Shown here piece after piece: positions 42,007 to 49,924 of a stretch of 64,000 nucleotides of DNA. The notes under the pieces were generated by a model, which searched no databases, had not been told where the DNA came from, and saw only the letters and a list, made by a program, of their open reading frames with translations. Both the position numbers and the translations under genes were made by a program. The DNA is from WHSW01 sp963742205 (GTDB lineage Bacteria > Actinomycetota > Thermoleophilia > Solirubrobacterales > 70-9): NCBI GenBank assembly GCA_963742205.1, contig CAVUKZ010000012.1, positions 1-64,000 of the forward strand, given 5' to 3'. The first letter of the stretch is position 1. The number at the start of each line of letters is the position of its first letter.

Positions 42007-42993
42007 GTGTCCGCAGCCGAGCCGCTCTCCGAGAACGCCGCTAATCTCGCGCCCGTGACGCACCTGCGCCCGGTGCCGGACCCGAAGCCCCCCGCACGCC
42101 ACGGCGAGCCCACCGGCGCCCCCGCCACGGCCGCCGAGCTCGAGCGCTGGGCGACCCTGCTGCGGCTCGAGTGCGTGCGGATGCTCGCCGTCGCCAAGTC
42201 GGGCCATCTCGACTCCTCGCTCTCCGCCGCCGACATCCTCGCGGCGCTCTACTACCGCGTCCTGCGCCACGACCCGCAGCGGCCGGACTGGCCCGAGCGC
42301 GATCGGTTCGTGCTCTGCAAGGGCCACGCGGCGCCGATCCAGTACGCGGCGCTGGCCCACCACGGCTACTTCCCGCTCGAGGACCTGATGGGCCTGCGCC
42401 AGATCGGCGCCCAGCTGCAGGGCCACCCGGACATGAACCGGACCCCGGGGGTCGAGGTGTCCACGGGCTCGCTCGGTCAGGGGTTGTCGATGTGCGTCGG
42501 GATCGGGCTCGCGCTCCGCCTCGACGGCCTCGATCGCACCGCGCACGTCTTCGGGGTGCTCTCCGACGGCGACTGTCAGGAGGGCCAGACCTGGGAGGCG
42601 GCGACGGCGGCGCCCCACTTCGGGGTCACCAACGTCACCGCGATCGTCGACTACAACCACCTCCAGACCGACGGCACCACCGAGGAGGTCATGGACATCG
42701 GCGACGTGCGCGCCAAGTTCGAGTCCTTCGGCTGGGACGCGATCGAGATCGACGGCCACGACATGGAGGCGGTGGTCGCGGCGCTGGAGCGCAGCCGGGG
42801 GCTCGACCGGCCGGCGGCGATCGTCTGCCAGACGACCAAGGGCAAGGGCGTCTCCACGATGGAGGGGCGGTTCGGCTTCCACGGCAAGGCCGCGGTCAGC
42901 CCGGAGTTCGCCGCCGAGGCGCTGGAGGAGCTCAGCGCCCGGCTCGAGGAACAGACCAGGGCGCTGCAGGCGGCGACCAGGGACGACGCCTAG
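42007..42993 (+). CDS. Transketolase, N-terminal (ThDP pyrophosphate) subunit
   Basis: One half of a split transketolase that moves C2 units between sugar phosphates. The 328-aa subunit carries the ThDP diphosphate site: G-H-L-D-S-S-L-S near residue 60, L-C-K-G-H-A-A-P, G-S-L-G-Q-G-L-S and the metal motif G-D-G...N (S-D-G-D-C-Q-E-G-Q and D-Y-N-H-L). An extended N-terminal 45 residues (Pro/Ala-rich) precede the fold. GTG 42007. The stop is directly before the start of the other subunit, so both are made together. Confidence 0.92.
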   Translation: MSAAEPLSENAANLAPVTHLRPVPDPKPPARHGEPTGAPATAAELERWATLLRLECVRMLAVAKSGHLDSSLSAADILAALYYRVLRHDPQRPDWPERDRFVLCKGHAAPIQYAALAHHGYFPLEDLMGLRQIGAQLQGHPDMNRTPGVEVSTGSLGQGLSMCVGIGLALRLDGLDRTAHVFGVLSDGDCQEGQTWEAATAAPHFGVTNVTAIVDYNHLQTDGTTEEVMDIGDVRAKFESFGWDAIEIDGHDMEAVVAALERSRGLDRPAAIVCQTTKGKGVSTMEGRFGFHGKAAVSPEFAAEALEELSARLEEQTRALQAATRDDA

Positions 42994-43995
42994 ATGCCGG
43001 CCGAGGCCAAGACCGAGCCAACCGCGACCCGCGCCGCCTACGGCGAGGCGCTCGCCGACCTCGGCGAGGCGCACGACGAGATCGTCGTCCTCGACGCCGA
43101 CCTCGCGGGCTCGACCCAGTCGCTGAAGTTCGGCAAGCGCTTCCCGGACCGGTTCTTCAACTGCGGGGCCGCGGAGGCGAACATGATGTCGATGGCCTGC
43201 GGGCTCGCGGTCACCGGCAAGGTCCCGTACGCCTCGACCTTCGCGATCTTCGCCTCGGGACGCGCCTATGACCAGGTGCGGCTCGGGATCGCCCATAACG
43301 AGCTCAAGGTGCGGATCGGCGCCTCGCACGGCGGCGTCTCGCTGGGCGAGGACGGTGCCTCGCACCAGATGATCGAGGACATCGCTCTGATGCGGGCGAT
43401 GCCGCGGATGCAGGTCGTGGTCCCCGCGGACTACAACCAGGCCTACCGCGCCGTGATCGACAGCTACGAGGCCAAGGACGAGCCGATGTACATGCGCTTC
43501 GGCCGCCCGTCGACGCCGATCGTCTACGACGACATTCCGGAGACGCTGGGCGACGGGGTCGACGTCCTGCGCGAGGGCAAGGACATCTCGCTGATCGCCA
43601 CGGGGCACATGGTCTGGCGGGCGATGGAGGCCGCCGAGAGCCTCGAGGCCGAGGACGGGGTCGAGGCCGAGGTGATCAACGTCTCGATCATCAAGCCGCT
43701 CGCCTCCGCGCCCATCCTGGAGTCGCTCTCGAAGACGGGCGTCGCGGTGACCGCCGAGGAGCACCGGGTCGCCGGCGGGCTCGCCGACGCGGTGCGCACG
43801 GTCGCCGCCGAGCAGCACCCGGTGCCGATCTTCGCCGTGGGCATGGGCGACGAGTTCGGGCTCTCGGGCACCGGCGAGGCCTGCATGGAGCACTTCGGGC
43901 TCACGGCCCGCGGCATCGCCGACCGGGCGCGCGAGGCGCTGCTGTTGAAGCCGATCGTGTCGCGCCCGCCGCTCTTCGGCCCCGAGTGGACCTAG
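42994..43995 (+). CDS. Transketolase, C-terminal (pyrimidine-binding) subunit
   Basis: The partner of the preceding subunit, 333 aa. The catalytic Glu lies in N-C-G-A-A-E-A-N-M near residue 56, followed by F-A-S-G-R-A-Y-D-Q-V-R and H-G-G-V-S-L-G-E-D-G-A-S-H-Q. The C-terminal transketolase domain follows (V-I-N-V-S-I-I-K-P-L, A-V-T-A-E-E-H). ATG 42994 immediately follows the upstream stop. Split transketolases with this layout are common in actinobacteria and archaea, and may act in the pentose phosphate pathway or a specialised sugar route. Confidence 0.92.
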   Translation: MPAEAKTEPTATRAAYGEALADLGEAHDEIVVLDADLAGSTQSLKFGKRFPDRFFNCGAAEANMMSMACGLAVTGKVPYASTFAIFASGRAYDQVRLGIAHNELKVRIGASHGGVSLGEDGASHQMIEDIALMRAMPRMQVVVPADYNQAYRAVIDSYEAKDEPMYMRFGRPSTPIVYDDIPETLGDGVDVLREGKDISLIATGHMVWRAMEAAESLEAEDGVEAEVINVSIIKPLASAPILESLSKTGVAVTAEEHRVAGGLADAVRTVAAEQHPVPIFAVGMGDEFGLSGTGEACMEHFGLTARGIADRAREALLLKPIVSRPPLFGPEWT

Positions 43996-43996
43996 C

Positions 43997-44682
43997 CTGG
44001 CCAAAGCGTTCGCCTTCTCCCTGACCGCCGCGTTCAACCCGAGCGCTCTTCGCGGCGCTGCATGGTGATGTTGGTCTCGGCCAACGCCAAGCGGCTGATG
44101 CTCGGCTATCTGCTCGGCGCCTACCTGACCGCGATCACCAGCGGGCTCGTGATCGTCTTCGCCCTGCCGGACTCGGGTGCGGTCGACACAACGCAGGACA
44201 CGCTGAGTCCGGCCCTGGACCTGGCGCTGGGCCTGATCGCGATCGTCGTCGGGATCGTTCTTCGAGGCGGATCTCGAGACCGCGCCGGCGACCGGCAGGA
44301 GAAGCGCAGGCGCAAGCGAGAGGAGAAGGGGCCGCCGCGCTGGCGCGGGCGCTCGACCGCGGCTCACCGCGGGTCGCGTTCGCGGTCGGCGCCGTGCTCA
44401 GCTTCCCCGGCGCCTCATATCTGGTCGCGCTCGGCCTCCTGCACAGGGAGGATCTGAGCACGGCCGCGACCGTGCTCAGCGTGATCGCGTTCGTCTTGAT
44501 CGAGCTGATCCTGCTCGAGCTGCCGCTGATCGGCTTCGCCGTGGCCCCGGACCGGACCGTCGCCGCAATCGCACGCTTTCGTGCCTTCGTGACCCACGGA
44601 CGCGCGGCGGATCGGAGCATGGGCCGCCTTCGTCGTCGGGGTCCTGTTCCTGATCCGCGGCGCGATCGAGCTGCTTTCTTAG
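43997..44682 (+). pseudogene. GAP/SfLAP-family membrane protein, several frameshifts
   Basis: A six-helix membrane protein of about 225 aa, related to the sulfolipid-addressing (SfLAP/GAP) family. Pieces in successive frames are A-F-A-F-S-L-T-A-A-F-N-P-S, then from ATG 44062 A-N-A-K-R-L-M-L-G-Y-L-L-G-A, then S-P-R-V-A-F-A-V-G-A-V-L-S-F-P-G-A-S-Y, and finally R-I-G-A-W-A-A-F-V-V-G ending at TAG 44680-44682. Four breakpoints (about 44048, 44061, 44350, 44605) all fit small net insertions. The start codon is CTG where ATG is expected. Real decay or insertion errors cannot be told apart here. Confidence 0.75.
44604..44677 (+). repeat. 74-bp direct repeat, copy 1 (GAP gene 3' end)
   Basis: The last 74 bases of the GAP-family gene recur at 49423-49496 with 72 of 74 identities, the two differences being silent-type T to C changes in GTCCTGTTCC. 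The copies bracket about 4.75 kb that contains an FAD oxidoreductase, a SHOCT protein, YihY, an ion channel and an unknown membrane protein. Confidence 0.92.
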
Positions 44683-44726
44683 TCAGCCGCTATTCGGCCC
44701 CGAGAGAGCCGAGGAGGTGCGACCCT

Positions 44727-46188
44727 ACGAGCCTGCCCACTGACGACCTCGATGTGATCGTGATCGGAGCCGGGCCCGCCGGGGTCGTGGCGGCGTTGCG
44801 GGCGGCGCGACTCGGGGCTCGAACGGCCCTCGTCACGCGCGACGAGCTCGGCGGAATGGCCGCCAGTGAAGGGCCGGTGCCGGTCCGGACCCTCGCCCAC
44901 GCGGCGCGCCTGATGCGGGAGGCGAGGCAACTCGGGCACTACGGGATCAGCGCCGGCGAACCGACACTCGACTATCGGCGTCTGCTCGAGCGTGTGCGTG
45001 AGGTCACCGATGCCGTGCGCGCGCACGGGCATCCTGCGCGACGAGCTTCAGCAGGCCGGCGTGAGCCTCTACGAAAACGCCGGAGCCGCCCGCTTCGTCG
45101 CGCCGCACGTGATCGAGAGCGACAACGGACCGCGACTGGGAGGCGAGAAGGTCATCATCTGCACCGGCGGCGTGTCGCGGCAGCTCCCGCTGCCCGGCTT
45201 CGAGCTCACCTCCACCCACAGCGACGCCTGGCGCCTCGAATCGGCACCCGACTCGCTGCTGGTCATCGGCGCCGGTGCGACCGGGGTTCAGGTCGCCTCG
45301 ATCTTCAACGCCTTCGGGTCGCGGGTCACCCTGTTCGAGGCCGCTCCCCGCATCCTCATGAGCGAAGACGAGCGGGTGTCGGCGGCGATGAGCACGGCGC
45401 TGCAGGCCTCGGGCGTCCGCGTCCTCGAGCACGCTGGGACGATCGAGCGCTTCGAGCCATCTCCCGCGGGAGTGCGACTCGTCTACACCCGAAGCGATGG
45501 GCAGGCACGAATCGACGCGACGCTGGCCGTGGTCGCGGTCGGCTGGGTCGCCAACACCGACCCGCTCGATCTCGCGGTCGCCGGCGTGGAGACCGACGCC
45601 CGGGGCTACATCAAGGTCGATTCCCAGCTCCGCACGACCTCCCCAGGCATCTTCGCCGCCGGAGACGTCACCGGGCACCTCATGGTCGTACACGAGGCCG
45701 CGCGCGAGGGCTACCTCGCAGCCACCAACGCCACCGTCGGGAGGACCGAGGTCCTCCCCGCGGAGGTCAGCCCTCTGGGCAGCTTCACCGACCCCGAGTA
45801 CGCCTCTGTCGGTCTCACCGAGGCGATCGCTCGCGAGACCCACGACGTCGTCGTGGGGGAAGAGGGCTTCGCGTCGATGCCACGCCCGATCATCGACGGT
45901 CGCCCGACGGGCTTCTGCAAGCTCGTCGTCGACCGCGAGGAGCACACCATCCTCGGCTGTCACATCGTCGGCGAGCGGGCCGTCGAACTCGCCCAGCTGG
46001 CAGCGGTAGCGGTCGCGTCGGGCATGAAGGTCGAGCAGCTCGCTCTCGTTCCCTTCTCTTTCCCGACCTACGCCAACGCGCTCGGACGCGCCGCGGTCAG
46101 GGCCGCGCGCCAGCTCGACTCTCGCTCGAACCGGGCCGACGAAGAAATGGGGTTGGACTCCGGTATCGCCGTCGCCCCCGATGATTGA
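44727..46188 (+). pseudogene. NAD(P)/FAD oxidoreductase lacking redox cysteines, frameshifted
   Basis: A lipoamide-dehydrogenase-fold flavoprotein of about 486 aa. FAD motif G-A-G-P-A-G-V-V-A-A near residue 15; NAD motif V-I-G-A-G-A-T-G-V-Q; C-terminal dimer domain. The disulfide helix normally G-G-T-C-x-x-x-G-C reads G-G-M-A-A-S-E-G-P-V-P-V, so both Cys are gone, and the C-terminal His-Pro-Thr-x-x-Glu reads F-P-T-Y-A-N-A. It is therefore not a disulfide reductase; a transhydrogenase or quinone reductase role is possible. One extra base near 45030 breaks the frame. No ATG exists: ACG at 44727, after GAGGAGG, is the best start. Confidence 0.78.
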
Positions 46189-46197
46189 GGCAGGGCG

Positions 46198-46467
46198 TCA
46201 GCTTCCCAGCACCTTCGCCTTCTCGCTCGCGAACTCCTCATCCGTGAGCACGCCTTGTTCGTGAAGCTGACCGAGCTCCTTCAGTCGCTCCGTGGTGTCG
46301 GCAGTAACGCCACCCGACGCCGATGGGGCAGGGTCGGTGGGCTCAGCCTCCGGCGCGCTGTCCTGCTCCTCTGCGGCGAGCTTGTTGTCCCTGTGCTTTT
46401 TCGCAGCGACGGCGGCTCCACCGAGTGCGGCCATACGCCGTCTGCGTTGGCGTCTGTCTCGTCCCAT
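46198..46467 (-). CDS. SHOCT-domain protein
   Basis: An 89-aa protein starting with a basic Arg-rich stretch (R-D-R-R-Q-R-R-R-R-M), a short hydrophobic segment (A-A-L-G-G-A-A-V-A-A), an acidic Glu/Pro linker and a C-terminal SHOCT helix pair (E-L-G-Q-L-H-E-Q-G-V-L-T-D-E-E-F-A-S-E-K). SHOCT domains are short oligomerising modules common at the C-termini of bacterial membrane proteins. ATG 46467 follows AAGGAG. It is one of four SHOCT genes between 46 and 56 kb. Confidence 0.82.
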   Translation of the reverse strand: MGRDRRQRRRRMAALGGAAVAAKKHRDNKLAAEEQDSAPEAEPTDPAPSASGGVTADTTERLKELGQLHEQGVLTDEEFASEKAKVLGS

Positions 46468-46557
46468 GCTCGTCCGCTCCTTCGATTCGACCATGGTCGA
46501 GCATCTCACAGGCTTTCCTCTCCCCCAAATCCATGGCGGCGGTCATGGGTCGAGCGG

Positions 46558-47568
46558 TCATTCGTGTTCCCGGCGGCGGCGACGGTCGACCCGCTCACGA
46601 GCGACCTGCCAGCGTGATCGCGCCTCGCCGACCACGTTGTCCCACTGGCGGCGCACCTCGTGATCAGGCGGTCGCTCGCCGCGACGAATTCGCTTGAGCT
46701 CGTCGCCGACCTCGCGTCCAAGCGCCGCCGACCCGACGACGATGAGCATGAGGCAAAACAGCGTCGAGATGATCGCCAAGACCGCGCCGACGACGCCATA
46801 GTCGGTGGTGTAGGAGCTGAACAGGTGGGGCACATAGACGGTCGCGCCAACGGAGTAGGCGGCGATCAGGATCGACCCGATGACACCGAAGGGCAGGAGG
46901 TCCCGCCGGTTGATCCGCTTCGCACTGAGAACCCAACTCCCCCAGACGACGAAGGCCGCGGTCAGAGGCAGCACCAGCAGGGACGCGCCCAGCTCGGGGC
47001 CGCCCCGGCCCACCAGAGCATGGATCAAAGCGGCGGCCGCCAGGTACGCGACGAATCCGCCCGCCCACAGCAGGCCATTGAGCGTGTTGCGCAGGCTGAG
47101 CGCATCCAGCTCCCACGTCTGCTCGACCAACCGCTGCACCGCTCGCGTCAGGCTCAGCAACGCGAGCAGGACGAACAGGGCACTCAACAGATCGACGCTT
47201 ATGGTCGTGTCGCCGGTGGGTGAGAACAGCTGCTCGACCGCCTCGGCCCCTCCCCCGGTGAGCTCATAGCGGTCGATGATCCGGGCCGCGGTGTCCTCCG
47301 CCCCGATCTCCGTCAGAACCGCGCCGCTGATGATCACGAGCGGGATCAGCGCGGTCAGCGCGATCGACGCCAGCGCCAGGGCGCGATCGAACCCCGCGAT
47401 CCTTTGGAACCGATGGACGACACGAAGTAGGAAGGCCGGCCGCAGCCAGAACGTCAGGCTTCGGATCGCCCGCTCGCGGTCAAAACCGCGCCGACCCAGC
47501 CTCCTTCGACCTCGCGGAGCTTGCAACGACGCGAGCCTAACGTGGGCGAAGGCGAGGCCTTCATCCAC
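46558..47568 (-). CDS. YihY/BrkB-family membrane protein
   Basis: A 336-aa protein with six helices of the YihY/virulence-factor BrkB family (function unclear, probably a transporter). Family-like segments are the first helix D-R-A-L-A-L-A-S-I-A-L-T-A-L-I-P-L and the L-L-G-R-G-G loops of later helices (A-L-V-G-R-G-G-P-E-L-G). The C-terminal 50 residues are Arg-rich and cytoplasmic. ATG 47568 is used, 25 bases from the channel gene end; a start about 10 codons later (GTG) is possible. Confidence 0.86.
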   Translation of the reverse strand: MDEGLAFAHVRLASLQAPRGRRRLGRRGFDRERAIRSLTFWLRPAFLLRVVHRFQRIAGFDRALALASIALTALIPLVIISGAVLTEIGAEDTAARIIDRYELTGGGAEAVEQLFSPTGDTTISVDLLSALFVLLALLSLTRAVQRLVEQTWELDALSLRNTLNGLLWAGGFVAYLAAAALIHALVGRGGPELGASLLVLPLTAAFVVWGSWVLSAKRINRRDLLPFGVIGSILIAAYSVGATVYVPHLFSSYTTDYGVVGAVLAIISTLFCLMLIVVGSAALGREVGDELKRIRRGERPPDHEVRRQWDNVVGEARSRWQVARERVDRRRRREHE

Positions 47569-47592
47569 CCGCGAGGACGAGGCCGCTCGGCC

Positions 47593-48333
47593 TCAGCGGT
47601 CCGCGTCGACCGCCGCCTTTGCTGCGCCGGGACGCCAGAGACTCACTAGCCCAGCGACGAGCGTGACGAGGAAGAACTGGCCCACGAGCATCTCGAAGAC
47701 GGCGAAGGACTGCCCGACGGTCCCAGCGGGGACCAGGTTGCCGTAGCCGGTCGTCGTGAGCGTCGTGTAGCTGAAGAAGAGGTAGTCGCTGGAACTCGGG
47801 TCGGGGACTCCGGTGAAGAAGTCCGCGTGACTCGCGTTGGCGAACGCAACGAACAGGAATGCGAAGAGGAGGCCGAGCAGCGTAAAGACACTGATCGCCC
47901 CGAGGATCGTGCGAAAGTCGACCTGGCTCGCGCCAAGGATGACCCGGCGCAGGATGGTGAGGGCGGCGATCGCCAGGAGGATCGCGTCGGCGCCGAAGGC
48001 GAGCCCGACCAACCGCACCGAGGACACGGCCTGCGCGATCAGCGCGGCGAGGACGGCGAGAGCGGCGACGGCAACGGCCAGACGTACCCGCGCCGCGCGC
48101 ACGTCGGAGCTCGTGAGCCCGATCACAGCAGTCAGCCCGGCAACCGCGACGGCCGCTACCCGCCCGCCCCAGCCCTCGGGTGGCAGGGTCATCATCACCA
48201 CGAACGTGACGAGAATCAGCAGGAGAACAAGGCCGTAGGCCTCGCCGATCCGCTCCACGAGTTCCAGGCGGGTCTCGCGGGGGGAGCGCAAACGGCCAAG
48301 TCGGCCACGGTTCGCAGACTCGTCCGGCACCAC
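47593..48333 (-). CDS. Two-pore-helix potassium channel-like protein
   Basis: A membrane protein of about 246 aa. Four N-terminal helices are followed by a pore region with selectivity filter T-T-L-T-T-T-G-Y-G-N-L-V-P near residue 205 and a final helix. T-x-G-Y-G is the K+ filter. The four hydrophobic segments before the pore carry no Arg/Lys-rich voltage helix, so it is not clearly voltage gated. GTG 48333 is chosen because a longer ATG frame (to 48456) would overlap the divergent gene at 48407. The binding site is weak. Confidence 0.75.
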   Translation of the reverse strand: MVPDESANRGRLGRLRSPRETRLELVERIGEAYGLVLLLILVTFVVMMTLPPEGWGGRVAAVAVAGLTAVIGLTSSDVRAARVRLAVAVAALAVLAALIAQAVSSVRLVGLAFGADAILLAIAALTILRRVILGASQVDFRTILGAISVFTLLGLLFAFLFVAFANASHADFFTGVPDPSSSDYLFFSYTTLTTTGYGNLVPAGTVGQSFAVFEMLVGQFFLVTLVAGLVSLWRPGAAKAAVDADR

Positions 48334-48406
48334 TCGACGTTCGGGCGTGTCCGAGCCGGTCCTTCCCGTGCACGAGGCTCCCCACGCCCTGGGATAGGTT
48401 GAACAC

Positions 48407-49411
48407 ATGACCGGTGGAGGGGTTGATGCGCCCCCGAGCAACGAGGAGACCGGCAAGCCGAGGCGGCGGATGAGGGAGAGGTGGGCGGAGTGGCGCCGCC
48501 TGGGGCGGATCGCCTACCGCGACCCTGAGCACGTCGCAGAGCGGCTCGCCCTGTTCGGCTCGGAGCGTCTGGGCGACCCATCACTCGAGTGGGCGAGCCG
48601 CGTCCGAGCGGAGCGGCCGGAGGCCCCGAAGGCCGAGATCGCCGAGGAAGTCCGGATCCAGACCGCGCAGGTGGCACGCATCGACGGCGCGGTTTCGGGG
48701 ACGCCGTTCTTGATCGCTCTCGTCCCCGGCTACCTCGCCTACCTCTGGCAGGAGGCCGTGATGGAGCGTCGGATCGCCGCCGTCTACGGGTCCGATCCTC
48801 GCGAGGTCGAGACCTGCGCGCGGACGCTGATGTTGCGCGGCGTCCATCCGACCATCGAGGCCGCTCGCAAAGCCCTACAAGAGGTCGCGGAGACCGCGCT
48901 GCCGGACAAGCCGGCAAGGCGACGACCGTTGCGCACCTGGGTGCGGAGCGGCTACGTGCTGCTGATCTTCGGCGGCTTCGTATCGGCGCCGACGGAGGAG
49001 GTCGCCAAGGAGGGTCACTGGCGGCTCAAGGCGACGATCGGCTTCGTGGTCGGAGGCGTCATCTGGGTCATGACCTGGGTCCTGCCAGTCACCTTGATGA
49101 TCGTCATGGCCTGGGCCTGTGAAAGCCATGCTCGCAGCCTCGGAAGCCGGACGCTGAGCTTCTACGGCGGTGAATCTGCGGCCGCGGAGCTCGCCGCTAA
49201 GTCCGCGGGCGTTGACGAAGACGGCGGCCGCACCAAGCGCGACCTGCTGCGGGCTGGCCTCCTGGTGCTCTCGATCGCGATCCCCATCGCATTCGTCGCC
49301 TACGCAGACCACGTCAAACAGACCACGGGTGTCAACTGGCTCGGTGCCCTCGGCGCACTCGTAGCGGTGTCGGTCGTGATCGCGACCACGGTCATCGCCA
49401 GGCGCGCCTAG
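48407..49411 (+). CDS. Multi-pass membrane protein, unknown family
   Basis: A 334-aa protein with no recognised family. The first 80 residues are charged and Arg-rich (W-A-E-W-R-R-L-G-R-I-A-Y-R). A segment L-I-A-L-V-P-G-Y-L-A-Y-L-W-Q-E-A-V-M-E-R is the first hydrophobic region, followed by M-L-R-G-V-H-P-T-I-E-A-A-R, two helices near 185-225 and two near 280-330. It lies in the 4.75-kb segment between the direct repeats and is divergent from the channel gene. Third codon positions are GC-rich, so it is a real gene. Confidence 0.7.
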   Translation: MTGGGVDAPPSNEETGKPRRRMRERWAEWRRLGRIAYRDPEHVAERLALFGSERLGDPSLEWASRVRAERPEAPKAEIAEEVRIQTAQVARIDGAVSGTPFLIALVPGYLAYLWQEAVMERRIAAVYGSDPREVETCARTLMLRGVHPTIEAARKALQEVAETALPDKPARRRPLRTWVRSGYVLLIFGGFVSAPTEEVAKEGHWRLKATIGFVVGGVIWVMTWVLPVTLMIVMAWACESHARSLGSRTLSFYGGESAAAELAAKSAGVDEDGGRTKRDLLRAGLLVLSIAIPIAFVAYADHVKQTTGVNWLGALGALVAVSVVIATTVIARRA

Positions 49412-49422
49412 GCGTCCGTCAA

Positions 49423-49496
49423 GCGGCGGATCGGAGCATGGGCCGCCTTCGTCGTCGGGGCCCTGCTCCTGATCCGCGGCGCGATCGAGCTGCTTT
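49423..49496 (+). repeat. 74-bp direct repeat, copy 2 (orphan GAP gene 3' end)
   Basis: The second copy of the 44604-44677 sequence. In frame after the stop of the preceding gene it encodes K-R-R-I-G-A-W-A-A-F-V-V-G-A-L-L-L-I-R-G ending A-I-E-L-L-stop, the intact C-terminus of a GAP-family protein with no start or body. The stop overlaps the convergent SHOCT gene, as expected for a native gene end, so this copy may mark the original junction. Confidence 0.9.
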
Positions 49497-49884
49497 AGGC
49501 CAGCGCCTTGGCCTTGATCGAGTCGAACTCCTCCTGGGTGATGGCACCCGAGTCGAGCAGCTCCTTGGCCTTGGCGATCTCGCTCGCCGAGCCGCCGGCG
49601 GTCTGCTTGACGTATGAGTCGAACTGGGCCTGCTGATCCTGGACCTGCTTGACGCTGCGCTCGCGCATCCCGTCGTGCTGGACGATCAAATAGACGAGCA
49701 CGCCCAGGAATGGGATCACGATGATGAACACCACCCAGACGGCTTTGTGAAAGCCGCCGATGTCGTGACGCCGGAAGATGTCGATGAAGCAAGTGATCGC
49801 GATCCAGATCCACGCCAGCCAGGCAAAGAAGACGACGATCGACCAGAAGACGTCGAAGAACGGGTAGTCGGCGGCTATGAGCAC
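49495..49884 (-). CDS. PLDNc-SHOCT membrane protein, copy A
   Basis: A 129-aa protein with two helices (D-V-F-W-S-I-V-V-F-F-A-W-L-A-W-I-W and V-W-V-V-F-I-I-V-I-P-F-L-G-V-L-V-Y-L), as in the phospholipase D N-terminal (PLDNc) family, joined by a loop with D-I-F-R-R-H-D. A linker follows, then a SHOCT pair (A-K-E-L-L-D-S-G-A-I-T-Q-E-E-F-D-S-I-K). It is near-identical to the copy at 55190-55583. GTG 49884 follows AAAAGGAG. It is likely a regulator or scaffold at the membrane rather than an enzyme, since the PLD catalytic domain is absent. Confidence 0.85.
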   Translation of the reverse strand: MLIAADYPFFDVFWSIVVFFAWLAWIWIAITCFIDIFRRHDIGGFHKAVWVVFIIVIPFLGVLVYLIVQHDGMRERSVKQVQDQQAQFDSYVKQTAGGSASEIAKAKELLDSGAITQEEFDSIKAKALA

Positions 49885-49924
49885 TGGGACTCCTTTTCCA
49901 TTGTTTGTCTAATCAAAAGTGACA

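Noticed and set aside
44678..49422. Insertion sequence or prophage
   Set aside because: No transposase, integrase, terminal inverted repeats or tRNA target; only the 74-bp direct repeats support an insertion.
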